A stretch of DNA of 64,000 nt, from positions 389,729-453,728 of the forward strand of contig JAUJNT010000002.1 of NCBI GenBank assembly GCA_030448005.1, written 5' to 3'. Positions 1 to 8,974 of this stretch are shown here, piece by piece. Each line of letters opens with the position of its first letter. Position 1 is the first letter of the stretch. Source of the DNA: Thermoleophilaceae bacterium (GTDB lineage: Bacteria > Actinomycetota > Thermoleophilia > Solirubrobacterales > Thermoleophilaceae). The translations under genes were made by a program, and so were the position numbers. Below the pieces are notes generated by a model. The model saw nothing but the letters and a program-made list of their open reading frames with translations. It was not told where the DNA came from and ran no database searches.

Positions 1-211
1 GTCAACCGTCGTGTGCTGAGTGTAGCCCCGGAGCTCGGGATCGTCACAAGGGGGCAACGCGCCCTCTTGTTCCCGGTGCTCCGAGGGGGCAAACGCTGGC
101 CTGCCCCGGAGGATCCGACGCCGCTCGACGCGGCGGGAGACCGCCGTGCGTCACGGGTGCACGGAAGGTGAGAGCGTAGCCGGGCCCTGGTCTTGGCGGC
201 CCGCTGGCGAA

Positions 212-293
212 TGGCGGGAGCAGGATTCGAACCTGCGTAGGCTTAGCCAACCGGTTTACAGCCGGTCTCCTTTAACCACTCGGACATCCCGCC
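212..293 (-). tRNA. tRNA-Tyr (GTA)
   Basis: On the minus strand the seven-base acceptor stem GGCGGGA pairs exactly with TCCCGCC. The anticodon arm CCGGCTGTAAACCGG puts GTA in the loop, which is Tyr. A long variable arm, as expected for bacterial tRNA-Tyr (class II), lies before a canonical T arm with GGTTCGAATCC. CCA is not encoded. About 82 bases, intact. Confidence 0.95.
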
Positions 294-320
294 AGAGCAG
301 GGAGCGATTGTAGACGGAGG

Positions 321-506
321 CTACGAAGCGTCCCTCAGGCGCTGCGCCCCGGGCAGGCATTCGGGCTTCTTGAGAGTGTTGGTCTCGATCTGGCGGATCC
401 GCTCGCGGGTCACCCCGAAGGCTCGTCCGACCTCCTCGAGGGTGCGAGCCTGATGGCCCATGAGGCCGTAGCGCATCTCCATGACCTCCCGCTCACGCTG
501 GGGAAG
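321..506 (-). pseudogene. C-terminal fragment of a primary-type sigma-70 factor (region 4)
   Basis: The minus strand encodes about 60 residues typical of sigma-70 region 4.2: [14 protein letters not shown], then [19 protein letters not shown] and NTLKK, ending in a stop at 321-323. The second helix [10 protein letters not shown] is the -35 recognition helix of the RpoD/HrdB family. Upstream of about 506 the frame is lost (stops and frame changes), and folE2 starts on the other strand at 536, so the rest of a protein normally longer than 300 residues is absent. This is a relic left between the tRNA gene and folE2. It could be expressed only as a short peptide. Identity as sigma region 4 is clear; which sigma factor it came from is not. 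Confidence 0.8.
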
Positions 507-535
507 GCAGCTTCCCCAGTATCGTCTGGAGGCCG

Positions 536-1537
536 ATGAGCGATGTCACCGCCCAACCCCACGAGGACGTTCAGGCCCGCCGCCCCGGCTCATATTCGAG
601 CCTCTCCCGGGTTGGGGTCACGAACGTCGAGAAGGTCGTGCGGATCCGGCCGAACGGCCCCGCGCAGCTCTTTTACGCAAAACTCGAGTGCTTCGTCGAC
701 CTCGGTCCGCTTCAGAAGGGCGCGCACATGTCGCGCTTCGAGGAGGTCATCAACGAGGCGATCGACGAGATCGTCCTCAAGGAGGCCTTCAAGGCAGAGA
801 CCCTGGCTCAGCACATCGCCGAGCGGGTGCGCGACCGACAGGACGGGCTGCGGGCGGAGGTAACGATCGCCGCGCGCTATCCCGAGCAGAAGCACGCACC
901 GGTCTCGGGCTCCCCAACTCAGGAGATCTACACGCTGTTCGGCTCCGCGGTGGCCTCAGCAATGGGTACGCGCCGAGTGGTCGGCGTGGAGGCGCACGGC
1001 ATGACCGCCTGCCCCTGCGCGCAGGAGATGGTGATCTCCAACTCGCGCGAGCGGCTCGAGGCCGAGGGCTTTGGCGAGGCGGAGATCGAGCGGATCTTCG
1101 ACAGCGTTCCAGTTGCCACGCACAACCAGCGAGGCATCGGGCGCCTACACGTGGGCTGTCCCGAGGGGTGCGCCGCTGAGATCGAGGCCGAGACGCTCCT
1201 TGGCATCGTGGAGCGTTCGATGAGCTCCGAGATATACGAGTTGCTGAAGCGCCCCGACGAGGTGGACGTGGTCGAGAAGGCCCACATGCGGCCACGCTTC
1301 GTGGAGGACTGCGTCCGGGAGATGGTGCGGATGGGAGTGGATGCCTTCGGCGGGCTCGGCGATGACGCATTCCTGATGGCGCGCCAGGAGAATCTCGAGA
1401 CGATTCACCGTCATAACGTCGTCGCGGAGCGCCACGGCCTGATGGGCGAGCTCAGCCGAGAGCTGCACGACGAGGTCAGCACGCGACGCCACGTCACGAT
1501 GCGCGAGTGGCTCGAGGACGCGCCCCCTCCAGGCTGA
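536..1537 (+). CDS. folE2: GTP cyclohydrolase, FolE2/MptA family
   Basis: 333 residues matching the type IB GTP cyclohydrolase (FolE2) and archaeal MptA family. These enzymes open the GTP ring to start folate, or in archaea methanopterin, synthesis. Visible family features are [15 protein letters not shown] near residue 65, [15 protein letters not shown] around 150-165 with the metal-binding cysteine, and [13 protein letters not shown] near 190. The very high match to the MptA layout (CPCAQE rather than canonical FolE HxxC motifs) makes MptA-like chemistry possible, but product specificity cannot be read. The start at 536 has a GGAGG-like site about 8 bases upstream. No other folate gene is adjacent. 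FolE2 is often used under zinc limitation because it does not strictly need zinc; no Zur site is seen here. Confidence 0.88.
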   Translation: MSDVTAQPHEDVQARRPGSYSSLSRVGVTNVEKVVRIRPNGPAQLFYAKLECFVDLGPLQKGAHMSRFEEVINEAIDEIVLKEAFKAETLAQHIAERVRDRQDGLRAEVTIAARYPEQKHAPVSGSPTQEIYTLFGSAVASAMGTRRVVGVEAHGMTACPCAQEMVISNSRERLEAEGFGEAEIERIFDSVPVATHNQRGIGRLHVGCPEGCAAEIEAETLLGIVERSMSSEIYELLKRPDEVDVVEKAHMRPRFVEDCVREMVRMGVDAFGGLGDDAFLMARQENLETIHRHNVVAERHGLMGELSRELHDEVSTRRHVTMREWLEDAPPPG

Positions 1538-1559
1538 GCCACCGGCGCCGCCGCGGCTA

Positions 1560-1581
1560 ACGAGGGGCTGCTTGCCCTCGT
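1560..1581 (+). terminator. Possible hairpin terminator after folE2
   Basis: ACGAGGG (1560-1566) and CCCTCGT (1575-1581) form a perfect 7-bp stem with an 8-base loop, 22 bases after the folE2 stop. There is no clear T run, only TCTTC, so this is a weak terminator or a stabilising hairpin. Confidence 0.4.
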
Positions 1582-1694
1582 CTTCAGCTGCTCGATGAAG
1601 GACCGCTTGGAGGCATCAGCGGGTGGCCTTTCCGGCCAGGCCGAGCTTGGTGTCTCACGAGGAGCGGGGAGGGGCCCGATACAAGCCCACCGCG

Positions 1695-2138
1695 ATGGCA
1701 CGAGGTCACAACATCCAACTCTCCCAGGATGCGGCGCTCGTGGCCGCCTTGGCCGGGACGGCCATGTCTTTCTCACATTCGGCGGAGGACCAGGCCGAGC
1801 GCTGGCTGCGCGCGCTGAGGCTGCACGGCCAGGTCGGCTGTGCGCTTCAGGCGCTCGGCGTGGGCGAAGCCCCCCTCATGACGGGCTCCGAGCCCGTGAG
1901 GGGCACGCCGGCGAGTTCCCCACCGCTCGACGACGAGGCCGTCGACAGGGTGGTCAGGCGTGCCTGCGAGTACGCGACCGAGCGTGGCGCCCCCGTGGTC
2001 TGCACCGCAGACCTGCTGTTCGCGCTGTTCGAGGTCTACGACCGGCTCATGGACCGTGCGCTGTACCTGCGGGGCGCCTCGCGAGACGAGCTCGTGGAGC
2101 GGCTGGCCGGCGCGTGCGCCGAGGTCGAGCCCTCCTAG
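1695..2138 (+). CDS. Clp N-domain-like small protein
   Basis: 147 residues from the ATG at 1695; an upstream in-frame ATG at 1623 would add 24 residues of poor quality. The second half (VDRVVRRACEYATERGAPVVCTADLLFALFEVYDRLMDRAL) reads like one repeat of the Clp R/N-terminal domain: an alpha-helical segment around a TADLLFAL core, as in ClpA/ClpC/ClpS partners. No AAA+ domain follows, so this would be an adaptor-like or stand-alone Clp-N protein. The resemblance is by motif only. It converges with pgsA 10 bases downstream. Confidence 0.5.
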   Translation: MARGHNIQLSQDAALVAALAGTAMSFSHSAEDQAERWLRALRLHGQVGCALQALGVGEAPLMTGSEPVRGTPASSPPLDDEAVDRVVRRACEYATERGAPVVCTADLLFALFEVYDRLMDRALYLRGASRDELVERLAGACAEVEPS

Positions 2139-2148
2139 CACCGGCCCT

Positions 2149-2733
2149 TCAGCGGTTCTCGCCGGCGGGCGGCGGCGCCACCTGCGTCACGCCGGCCATC
2201 TCCTCGAGCCTGCGACGGAAGTTGAGGAAGTAGTCCGCCGCGGAGACGACGGTTACGAGCACCATCGCGTAGACCAGCGCCAGGACCCACAGGGCATCCT
2301 CGTTGGGCGCGGCGATGAGGGCCAGCACGGCGGCCGACTGGACCATGGTCTTTACCTTCCCGAGCGCACTCGCCGGAATGACGACGCCCTGCTGGCCGGC
2401 GGCGATGCGAAGGCCGCTTACCGCGAACTCGCGGGCGATGATCAGCATGGCCACCCAGGCCGCCACACGGTCGAGGCTCACGAGGGCCATCAGCGCCGCG
2501 GCGATGAGGAGCTTGTCCGCAACCGGGTCCATGACCTTGCCGAAGGTGGTGATCGCCGCCCGCGACCGGCGGGCTATGTACCCGTCCAGGCCGTCGGTGA
2601 GCGCCGCCAGCACGAACACCGCCGCTGCGATCGCGGGGCCGTGCTCGATCTCCTCGGTGAGCGCCACCACGACCACCGGCACGAGCAGGATTCGCAGCAG
2701 GGTGAGGAGATTCGGCAGGTTGAGCGGGAACAT
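2149..2733 (-). CDS. pgsA: CDP-diacylglycerol-glycerol-3-phosphate phosphatidyltransferase
   Basis: 194 residues starting MFPLNLPNLLTLLRILLVP, the standard PgsA N-terminus. The CDP-alcohol phosphotransferase signature is complete: DGLDGYIARR, eight residues, then GKVMDPVADK, fitting D-x2-DG-x2-AR-x8-G-x3-D-x3-D. Several hydrophobic helices follow, so it is an inner-membrane enzyme making phosphatidylglycerophosphate from CDP-diacylglycerol and glycerol 3-phosphate. The start at 2733 is chosen because family similarity begins there; the open frame continues upstream without similarity. A DUF3817-like membrane protein lies directly upstream on the same strand, 8 bases away. Confidence 0.93.
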   Translation of the reverse strand: MFPLNLPNLLTLLRILLVPVVVVALTEEIEHGPAIAAAVFVLAALTDGLDGYIARRSRAAITTFGKVMDPVADKLLIAAALMALVSLDRVAAWVAMLIIAREFAVSGLRIAAGQQGVVIPASALGKVKTMVQSAAVLALIAAPNEDALWVLALVYAMVLVTVVSAADYFLNFRRRLEEMAGVTQVAPPPAGENR

Positions 2734-2741
2734 GGCGGCGG

Positions 2742-3068
2742 CTATCCAGCGGGCGTGGCCTGGCGGCGGCGACGGCTGAGCAGCTCGATTCCCAGCGTGC
2801 TGCCGACCGGCCCGAGGGGCGAGACGGAGGCGGCCAGCAGAGGCCACGGGAAGACCCGCCGGCGACAGCCGACCGCGACAGCCACGCAAAGGAGGATCCA
2901 TCCCACCCCGTGCGACCATCCGAGGACCAGCTCGGCGTGCTCGCTCCAGCCGCCGATGGCCACCGCGAGGAGCGCGGAGAAGAGGCACAGCTCGAAGATC
3001 GAGAAGAGCCGCACGGCGGTGAAGTAGGACACTCCTGCAGAGTAGGCGTGCGTGTGCCCCGGCCGCAC
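2742..3068 (-). CDS. DUF3817-like integral membrane protein
   Basis: 108 residues with three hydrophobic stretches: FSIFELCLFSALLAVAI, LGWSHGVGWILLCVAVAV and WPLLAASVSPLGPVGSTLGI. The order (FRxFxxxE-type first helix, HG in the second, PxGP in the third) matches the small actinobacterial DUF3817 membrane family, whose function is unknown. The start could be internal (GTG or ATG nearer FTAVRLF). It sits 8 bases upstream of pgsA and is probably co-transcribed with it. Confidence 0.65.
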   Translation of the reverse strand: MRPGHTHAYSAGVSYFTAVRLFSIFELCLFSALLAVAIGGWSEHAELVLGWSHGVGWILLCVAVAVGCRRRVFPWPLLAASVSPLGPVGSTLGIELLSRRRRQATPAG

Positions 3069-3113
3069 GCTGCCGGAGGGTTCCTTCTTCTCTTCAGTCC
3101 TGCGGGGGGCCGA

Positions 3114-4799
3114 CTACTGCGTGGCGCAGGGCATGCACGGGTCGAAGCTGCGCACCGCCCGCAGGACGTCGATGTAACTCTCGTCCCCCGGGGCGCTCAA
3201 GAGCGGCGTCCCGATCACGGCCTGCTCGATCGGTCCGGGCTGCCCGCTCCCGTCCCTCGGAGACGCGGAGAACGTGGAGTGGGTGACCACCTGGTAGCTC
3301 TCGATCTGCCCCTTGTCCATCGTCATGTGGTGGTTGACGAGGCCACGAGGCGAGCCGCCTAGGCCCATGCCCTCGCGTGAGTCCTTGGGGATCCGGAACT
3401 CAGTGGAGATGCGCCCTTCTCCCTTGCGGAGGAGGTCCAGGCACATCAGCACGAGGTCGTAGGAGATGAGAGCGGTGTGGACGAGGGAGTAGGCGTTGGC
3501 GCGGTTGCGCTCGAGGGCGCCCCAGGACTGCGGCACCCTCCACTCGAGCTCGGTGGCGGGCAGTGAGGCCTGCGGGATCGAGAACCTCATGCCGCTTCCC
3601 GTCGGCTCGCAGAACATGCGGTGCGGCGACTTGTTGGCCACGGAGGTGATCCATAGCCGCGCGTAGCCGCCGCCCTCCATGGCGTGGCGGTCCCAGCGGG
3701 CGGCCGTGCACCACGAGTACTTGGAGGAGCTGGGCGAGCCCGGAGCGGGGATCGTCTCCTTGTTCCAGGCATGGTTGGCCGAGAGCGAGGTATCGCCAGA
3801 GGCCCCGCCGCCCGACCAGTTCTCGTAGAAGGAATGGTCGACGAACTCCTCGGTGCCACCGTGCAGCCGCTGCAGGTCGGTGGTGACGAGCCTGCCGTCC
3901 ACGACCGCGCCGGGTGTGGCCCACCGCGCCTCACCCCAGCGGGAGGCGTTCTCGTAGAGGGCGTCGTATGCCCACGGGTCGTCGAAATGACCGTTGTCGA
4001 TCAGGTTGGGCGCTCGCGCACCGACCTCGCGGTAGCGGGGGTTGGCCTCATAGAAGAAGTCGATGATGTCGTCCCAGACGGCCGCGACCTTGCGGCCGTA
4101 GTCGAAGAACTTGACGACCCGCAGCATGTAGATGTTCATGTCCGAGGTGTCGATCAGCGAGCTGATCCCGCCCGGCACCGTGGTCTGGGGGTGCGGGTAC
4201 TTCCCGCCGATGATCACGTAGCCCTCGCGTGCGATGCGGGTCATGTAGAGCGCCTCTGCGTACAGCTCACCACTGACGCGCGTGAGCCCGGTCATGATGT
4301 CCGAGATCCGCTCGTAGCCGTGCGTGGCAACACCGCGGGCGAGTGTGCCCTCGGCGCGCGCCCAGAGCTCCGGGTTCGTGGCCTTCACGACCGGCTCGGA
4401 GTAGTCCGGGCCGGCGAGCACGAACAGATGGTGCGCATGGGAGTAGAGGCACTCCGTGGCAAGCAGCAGGTTGCGTGCTGCCACAGCCATCGGCGGGGCC
4501 TGGATGTCGAACGCCATCTCGATCGCGTTGGCGGCGGTTGCGGCGTGGGAGCTGCCGCACACCCCGCAGATACGGCTCGCGATAAAGATCGCGTCGCGCG
4601 CGTCTCGGCCCTGGAGGATGGTCTCGTAGCCGCGGAACAGAGTGCCGAGCACCGAGGCGTCCACTACCTCCCCCCGGTCGTGATCGATGGTCGTGTGCAG
4701 GGCGAGCGCCCCGGCCACCCGGACGACGGGATCGAAGTTGACCTGGCGGGTGCCGCTCAGGCCGCCACCTTCCCTGGGTGTCTCAAGCCTGTACGCCAT
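3114..4799 (-). CDS. [NiFe] hydrogenase large subunit
   Basis: 561 residues. The N-terminal nickel ligands are in SRICGVCGSSH (C78, C81) and the C-terminal pair in FDPCMPCATQ (C555, C558). The protein ends three residues after the last cysteine, with Gln as the final residue. Most group 1 large subunits have DPCxxCxxH followed by a 15-25 residue tail that a dedicated endopeptidase removes; both the His and the tail are absent. The start overlaps the small-subunit stop by one base (TGATG), so translation is coupled. The layout fits a cytosolic-facing actinobacterial uptake hydrogenase that oxidises H2 and passes electrons to the respiratory chain. The subgroup (1f-1h region) cannot be fixed by eye. 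No hyp or hup maturation genes are in the window. Confidence 0.92.
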   Translation of the reverse strand: MAYRLETPREGGGLSGTRQVNFDPVVRVAGALALHTTIDHDRGEVVDASVLGTLFRGYETILQGRDARDAIFIASRICGVCGSSHAATAANAIEMAFDIQAPPMAVAARNLLLATECLYSHAHHLFVLAGPDYSEPVVKATNPELWARAEGTLARGVATHGYERISDIMTGLTRVSGELYAEALYMTRIAREGYVIIGGKYPHPQTTVPGGISSLIDTSDMNIYMLRVVKFFDYGRKVAAVWDDIIDFFYEANPRYREVGARAPNLIDNGHFDDPWAYDALYENASRWGEARWATPGAVVDGRLVTTDLQRLHGGTEEFVDHSFYENWSGGGASGDTSLSANHAWNKETIPAPGSPSSSKYSWCTAARWDRHAMEGGGYARLWITSVANKSPHRMFCEPTGSGMRFSIPQASLPATELEWRVPQSWGALERNRANAYSLVHTALISYDLVLMCLDLLRKGEGRISTEFRIPKDSREGMGLGGSPRGLVNHHMTMDKGQIESYQVVTHSTFSASPRDGSGQPGPIEQAVIGTPLLSAPGDESYIDVLRAVRSFDPCMPCATQ

Positions 4800-6100
4800 C
4801 AGATCTCCTCCCGAGGTAGGGACCGCTCTCTCAGGACGTCAACGCTCTGAGTGTGGTCGATCCCCTTCTGCGTGAGGATGTCGCGGCTCTTTGGCAGGGG
4901 CTGCTTCTTGTACCGGTTGCCGTGGTGGACGGTGCCGTTGTACTGGAGCTTCTTGTAGAAGTAGGCGGCGAACCTGTCGGTCCCCGAGCGGGGGCCGACG
5001 GCGCCCGCCCACGCGCTGGGGACCTCGTCGGCGTTGTCCCACAGGGGCTCGCGGTTGCCTGTCTTCATCGACATCCTGCGAAGCCGCCGGATCGCACCGC
5101 CGTAGACCTTGGAGATGCCGCCGGAGATGGCCGACCCTGGCGGGGGCTTGTGGAAGGGTGCGTACTTGTCGGGGAAGCCCGGCATCGTGCAACCGATGCA
5201 GGCCCCGCCCGCGACCATGCAGCCGCCCATGTGGTTGACGGCGCCGCGCTCGACGATGTTGCACTGGACGACCGGGCCCCAGCAGCCGATCTCGACGAGG
5301 CACATGTTGTCACCGGGCGCCTCGGCGAACACGCCCTCCTCGTAGTAGCCGGCCTTCGGACAGTGGCGGTGCACGGTTTCGCCGAACTGCCAAGCGGGAC
5401 GGCCCAGCTCGTCGAACTCGGGTGGCGGTCCGATGCCGGCCGCCCAGTGCAGGAGGCCGGCGAGGGTCTCGGTGAAGTTGTCGCCCACGGGAGCGCAGCC
5501 CGGCACGTTGATCACCGGAATGTTCCACGACGAGCGGTAGTTGCCACCCAGGAAGTCCATCAGGCTCATTGAGCCGGTGATGTTTCCGGCGGCGGCCGGG
5601 ATGCCGCCCCAGCTCGCGCAGGTGCCCATCGCCATCGTGGCAAGCGCACCAGGCGCAAGCCGATAGAGCCACTCGGTCACCCGGTCCGGCCGGTCGGACC
5701 CAGTGTGGGAGGAGATGCCGCCGGCGCCCATCGCCGAGAAGTAGCCCTCGGCGGAGGGCAGTGCCTCATCGTCGGGGACAGAGCCGTCGAGAACCACGAT
5801 GTAAGGCGCCCCGAGCCTGCCGGCCGCCGCCTGGCGGTACGGCTCGGTGAAGGCGTCGCCCGAGTGCTCGGAGAACATCGGATGATGGAGGATGACCTTG
5901 GGGATGCCCGGCAGGGTTCCCCACTGGAACTGCTCCATCGCGGGATTGCTGGCGCCGGCAAAGGAGATCGAGCAGCCCTCACAGCCCATGCCGTTGAGCC
6001 AGAAGACGTGAACGTTCTCGTCGGGCGCGATGCGGTTGGGAGCTCTCTCCGGGAGGGCTATCGCACCGTTTGATCTGCCTGCGCTGCTGTTATGGGCCAT
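4799..6100 (-). CDS. [NiFe] hydrogenase small subunit
   Basis: 433 residues from the ATG at 6100, which has a GGAGGAAG site about 9 bases upstream; an upstream in-frame ATG at 6181 is less likely. Iron-sulfur ligands are visible for all three clusters: NGMGCEGCS (C40, C43), GTCASWGG and VPGCAPVGDN for the proximal cluster; HRHCPK with CLVEIGCWGP for the distal cluster; QCN and GGCMVAGGACIGCTMPGFPD for the medial cluster. The N-terminus has no twin-arginine signal and no C-terminal membrane anchor is seen, so the enzyme probably stays on the cytoplasmic side. It is the first gene of the pair. It carries electrons from the NiFe site in the downstream large subunit. Confidence 0.92.
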   Translation of the reverse strand: MAHNSSAGRSNGAIALPERAPNRIAPDENVHVFWLNGMGCEGCSISFAGASNPAMEQFQWGTLPGIPKVILHHPMFSEHSGDAFTEPYRQAAAGRLGAPYIVVLDGSVPDDEALPSAEGYFSAMGAGGISSHTGSDRPDRVTEWLYRLAPGALATMAMGTCASWGGIPAAAGNITGSMSLMDFLGGNYRSSWNIPVINVPGCAPVGDNFTETLAGLLHWAAGIGPPPEFDELGRPAWQFGETVHRHCPKAGYYEEGVFAEAPGDNMCLVEIGCWGPVVQCNIVERGAVNHMGGCMVAGGACIGCTMPGFPDKYAPFHKPPPGSAISGGISKVYGGAIRRLRRMSMKTGNREPLWDNADEVPSAWAGAVGPRSGTDRFAAYFYKKLQYNGTVHHGNRYKKQPLPKSRDILTQKGIDHTQSVDVLRERSLPREEI

Positions 6101-6299
6101 CTCGCTCCGCTTCCTCCCCGCTCGGCTTTGACCTGGGACGCCAGACCTACACCTCGCACCCCTGGTGGGTCCCTGGTGCATGTTACATGCATCTAGTTAG
6201 CGCGAGGGCAACATACCCCGGATTCGGCCCGGGGGGCGCCACTCAGGTCCGATCCGGGCGCGGAACCGCTCACACCGCGGAGGGACGCCCCATGCGAAC

Positions 6300-6908
6300 T
6301 TAGCTGCGCTCCGCCTTACGGTCGGCCTTAGCCTTGGAGGCCGCCTCGCGCAGCCGCCGGGCCTCGTCCCGTGCCGTGAGCGCCTCCTCCCTCTCCTGGA
6401 GCGCCGCCGACCTCGTGCCGAGGTTCTCGAGCCTGACGCGCTTGGCGCGCTCCTCGATCGACTCCTGCCGCCGGGCGGCTGCCTTCGAGGCGGCCTCGCG
6501 CCGCTCCCGAGCTACCTCCTCCGCGCGTTTCCTCTCAGCCTCCTCGCGCTCCCGTGCCTCCGTTCGCTGCCGCTCCGCGTCCTCGGCAGCCCGGACGCGC
6601 GTGCGGTCGGCCTCCTCCTGGCCCTCCGCCGCCCGCTCTTCGGCACGCTCGGCATGGCGAGCGGCCTCTGCCCGTAGCCGCAGCGCGCGCTCGCGCTCGT
6701 CGGCGGCCTCGCGGCGGCGAACGGCGTCGTCGATCAGGACCTCGTCACCCAGCGCCTGTCCGGCCAGGCCACGCACGGTGGCCTCGGCGCGGTCGAGACC
6801 CACGGTCATCGACTCACCGCCCCTTGTGAGCTGCAGCACACCTTCGACGGGCAGCCTGATCGCTGTTAGATAGCCGCCGATCGCGGCCCTTGAGATCGTG
6901 CGAAGCAT
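6300..6908 (-). CDS. Charged coiled-coil protein
   Basis: 202 residues, not recognised as a named family. The first about 50 residues (ISRAAIGGYLTAIRLPVEGVLQL) look like a short amphipathic or membrane-associating segment. From about residue 55 to the end the protein is almost entirely Ala, Arg, Glu and Lys with heptad-like spacing, predicting one long coiled coil. It lies 3 bases downstream of the CsbD-like gene at 6912-7415, whose second half has the same composition. The pair is probably an operon with a structural or envelope-stress role; that is inference from the CsbD-like partner. Confidence 0.7.
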   Translation of the reverse strand: MLRTISRAAIGGYLTAIRLPVEGVLQLTRGGESMTVGLDRAEATVRGLAGQALGDEVLIDDAVRRREAADERERALRLRAEAARHAERAEERAAEGQEEADRTRVRAAEDAERQRTEAREREEAERKRAEEVARERREAASKAAARRQESIEERAKRVRLENLGTRSAALQEREEALTARDEARRLREAASKAKADRKAERS

Positions 6909-6911
6909 GGG

Positions 6912-7415
6912 TCAGTTCTCCTCTGGGTCTTTCAGGTCGGCTCTCTGTTCGGCCCTACGGGCCTCCTGCTCGAGCCGGCGGGCGGTCTCGGCCTCGGCCT
7001 CGGCTTGAGCGAGGGCCTCCTTCTCCTCTACATCGGCCGCGGACTCATCCACCCGGCGCTCGAGCTCTGCGGCGGTCTCCTGCCGTCGGGCGCGGGCTTC
7101 TGCCTCGAGCTCGACCTCGTGGCGATCGCGCTCGGCGGCTTCCTCGCGCGCCTTGGCCTCCAGCTCGTTGCGCAGGCCCTCGCGCTCGATCTCCGTCTGG
7201 GCCTTCTCGTCCTCGAGCTCGGCCTCGGCCTCGCGCTGGCTTGCCTCGGCGGCCTCTGCGTCGGCCTCCTGCTCGGCTTCCGCCTGGGCCTGCTGGAGCC
7301 GGCCCTCCCGGGCCAGGTCCTCCTTGCCGAGCGCCGATCCGGCGGCCTCCTTGGCGCGGCCCGCGAGCTTGCCCAAGGGGCCTCCCGTGGTCTGCTCCCT
7401 GTCGGGGTCCGTCAT
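6912..7415 (-). CDS. CsbD-like protein with long coiled-coil tail
   Basis: 167 residues. Residues about 12-45 (GPLGKLAGRAKEAAGSALG, then LAREGRLQQAQAEAEQEA) follow the CsbD stress-protein pattern of GK..AKEAAG..TG...LE.EG..QQ. The rest is an extreme Glu/Ala/Arg coiled coil. CsbD proteins are small general-stress proteins of unknown mechanism; here the motif heads a longer coiled-coil protein. It is transcribed together with the similar protein at 6300-6908. Confidence 0.65.
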   Translation of the reverse strand: MTDPDREQTTGGPLGKLAGRAKEAAGSALGKEDLAREGRLQQAQAEAEQEADAEAAEASQREAEAELEDEKAQTEIEREGLRNELEAKAREEAAERDRHEVELEAEARARRQETAAELERRVDESAADVEEKEALAQAEAEAETARRLEQEARRAEQRADLKDPEEN

Positions 7416-7600
7416 GTCTGGCCTTCCTTCGTTCTGGAAAGAGTGGGGTGCTGCGTTCTGGAAAGAATGGGGGCTGGTTACAGGCAGGTGGGCCTTGCGG
7501 CTCCTGGCGTCCCGCTCGCCGTAACGACATGCCCAATCACCCCCCGTCCGGAAACCGGTTCCGGGGACAGCGCATGAAGAGTGGCCGGGCCCGCTCGGGC

Positions 7601-8920
7601 TCAGAAGTCCCCGCCGCCGAAGTCGCCCCCGCCGAAGTCTCCTCCGCCGAAGTCGCCCCCGCCGAAGTCCCCGAAGTCTCCGCTCCCGGCCGTGTCGCCA
7701 CCGCCGAAATCGTCAGCGAAGGCGTCGGCGGTGAGACCGCCGAAGAGCCCGAGGCCGCCGCCCAGCATCGAGCCGACGAAGAGCCCCGGGAGCAGCCCGC
7801 CGCCGAAGAAACCGCCGGCCCAGGGCATGTAGGCCGGGCCCGCGTTCCAGTAGGGCGTGGCCTGTCCGGCCACGGTGACCTGGCGCACGTCCGGATCGAG
7901 CCCGTCCTCGAGCCGCTGGGCGTCGGCGGCGCACACCGGGACCGGGCGCGGAGCGCCCCCCGCGGGCGCCCACTCGGCGTCGGTGGTAGAGGGGCCGTGG
8001 CGCGGGTCGAAGAAGCAGGGCGGGCGGCGCTCGGGCACGGGCGTTCCCTCCAGGCGTGCGCGGGCGGCCGTCATCGCGTAGCGCCCCTCCTCGAGCGCTG
8101 AGGTCACGTGCTCCATGTCCTCCGCGCGCCGGGCGCGGTCCCAGGCCTCGTCGGCGGCCGTATAGCACTCGACCGCGCGCGCGTAGTCCCTCTTGGCGGC
8201 CGGATCGACGTCCGGCATCTCCACATCGAGGTCGAGTGCGCGGATGTCATCCCCCAGCGCCACCAGATCATCGCGTGCGAACTCCTTGACTTCGGCAAGC
8301 TGTGCGCGCTCCGCGCGACGGCGGCGCATGCGGCTGACGCCGAAGATCGCCAACGGGATCCCGAGGAGCAGAAGGAGGAAGCCACCGCCTCCCCCTCCAC
8401 CCCCATCGCGGCCGCCACGGCCTCCCGCCTCGCCCGCACGGCGCTCGTCGGCCACGCGCTCGACGAAGTCGGCAAGGACGGCATCGACACCCTGCGAGCG
8501 CCGCGCCTCGAAGGCCTCCGTGGCCAGCCGGCCCGCCTCCCCCTGCGGCAGGACGCCGCCGGTGGCCCCGGCGCGGAACTGCGAGCCCACGATCACCGCG
8601 TAAGTACCGGGCTCGCGCACGTCGAGCGCGATCCTCCGCAGGGCGGCACCGGCGTCGCCGCCCGCCGCGTCGAGCGCCTGCTCGGACAGCACCGCGATGC
8701 GGATCGGTCCGGCACCGGCCGCTCGGATCCTGGCACGCAGGCGATCGGCCTCTTCCGGAGAGAGGGCGTCCTCCGCCCCCGGGGCGACGAACACCGTGTC
8801 GGCGCGAAGAGCCTCCGCCGCCTGGGAGAGAGAGCTCTGGAGCGCCGCTGCCGACGCCGGCGATAGGAGGGCGAAGGCGATCCAGAGGATCGCCGCCGCG
8901 ACCGGGGTTGCCATTCTCAT
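7601..8920 (-). CDS. Secreted/membrane TPM-like protein with GGGDF tail
   Basis: 439 residues. An N-terminal signal or anchor segment (AAAILWIAFALLSPASAAA) is followed by an extracytoplasmic domain to about residue 165 (IRIAVLSEQAL and DVREPGTYAVIVGSQFRAG are TPM-like). Then come a Gly-rich linker, a transmembrane helix (GGFLLLLLGIPLAIFGV, about 175-195), a cytoplasmic alpha-helical domain and a Gly-rich hydrophobic segment (GGFFGGGLLPGLFVGSMLGGG). It ends in at least four tandem GGGDF units. This order resembles TPM-domain (YgcG-like) membrane proteins of actinobacteria; the function is unknown. Confidence 0.65.
   Translation of the reverse strand: MRMATPVAAAILWIAFALLSPASAAALQSSLSQAAEALRADTVFVAPGAEDALSPEEADRLRARIRAAGAGPIRIAVLSEQALDAAGGDAGAALRRIALDVREPGTYAVIVGSQFRAGATGGVLPQGEAGRLATEAFEARRSQGVDAVLADFVERVADERRAGEAGGRGGRDGGGGGGGGFLLLLLGIPLAIFGVSRMRRRRAERAQLAEVKEFARDDLVALGDDIRALDLDVEMPDVDPAAKRDYARAVECYTAADEAWDRARRAEDMEHVTSALEEGRYAMTAARARLEGTPVPERRPPCFFDPRHGPSTTDAEWAPAGGAPRPVPVCAADAQRLEDGLDPDVRQVTVAGQATPYWNAGPAYMPWAGGFFGGGLLPGLFVGSMLGGGLGLFGGLTADAFADDFGGGDTAGSGDFGDFGGGDFGGGDFGGGDFGGGDF
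7606..7665. repeat. Four 15-bp tandem repeats (GGGDF codons)
   Basis: Four consecutive 15-bp units of the form agtcgcccccgccga (7606-7620, 7621-7635, 7636-7650, 7651-7665), with a partial unit following, encode the GGDFG repeats at the C-terminus of the overlapping gene. The unit is a multiple of three, so copy-number change would alter tail length without a frameshift. Confidence 0.85.
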
Positions 8921-8974
8921 CCCATAGGCGTACCCGGGGGACGGTTGCGGAATCAGCCGCCTGCGAGAACCGGC

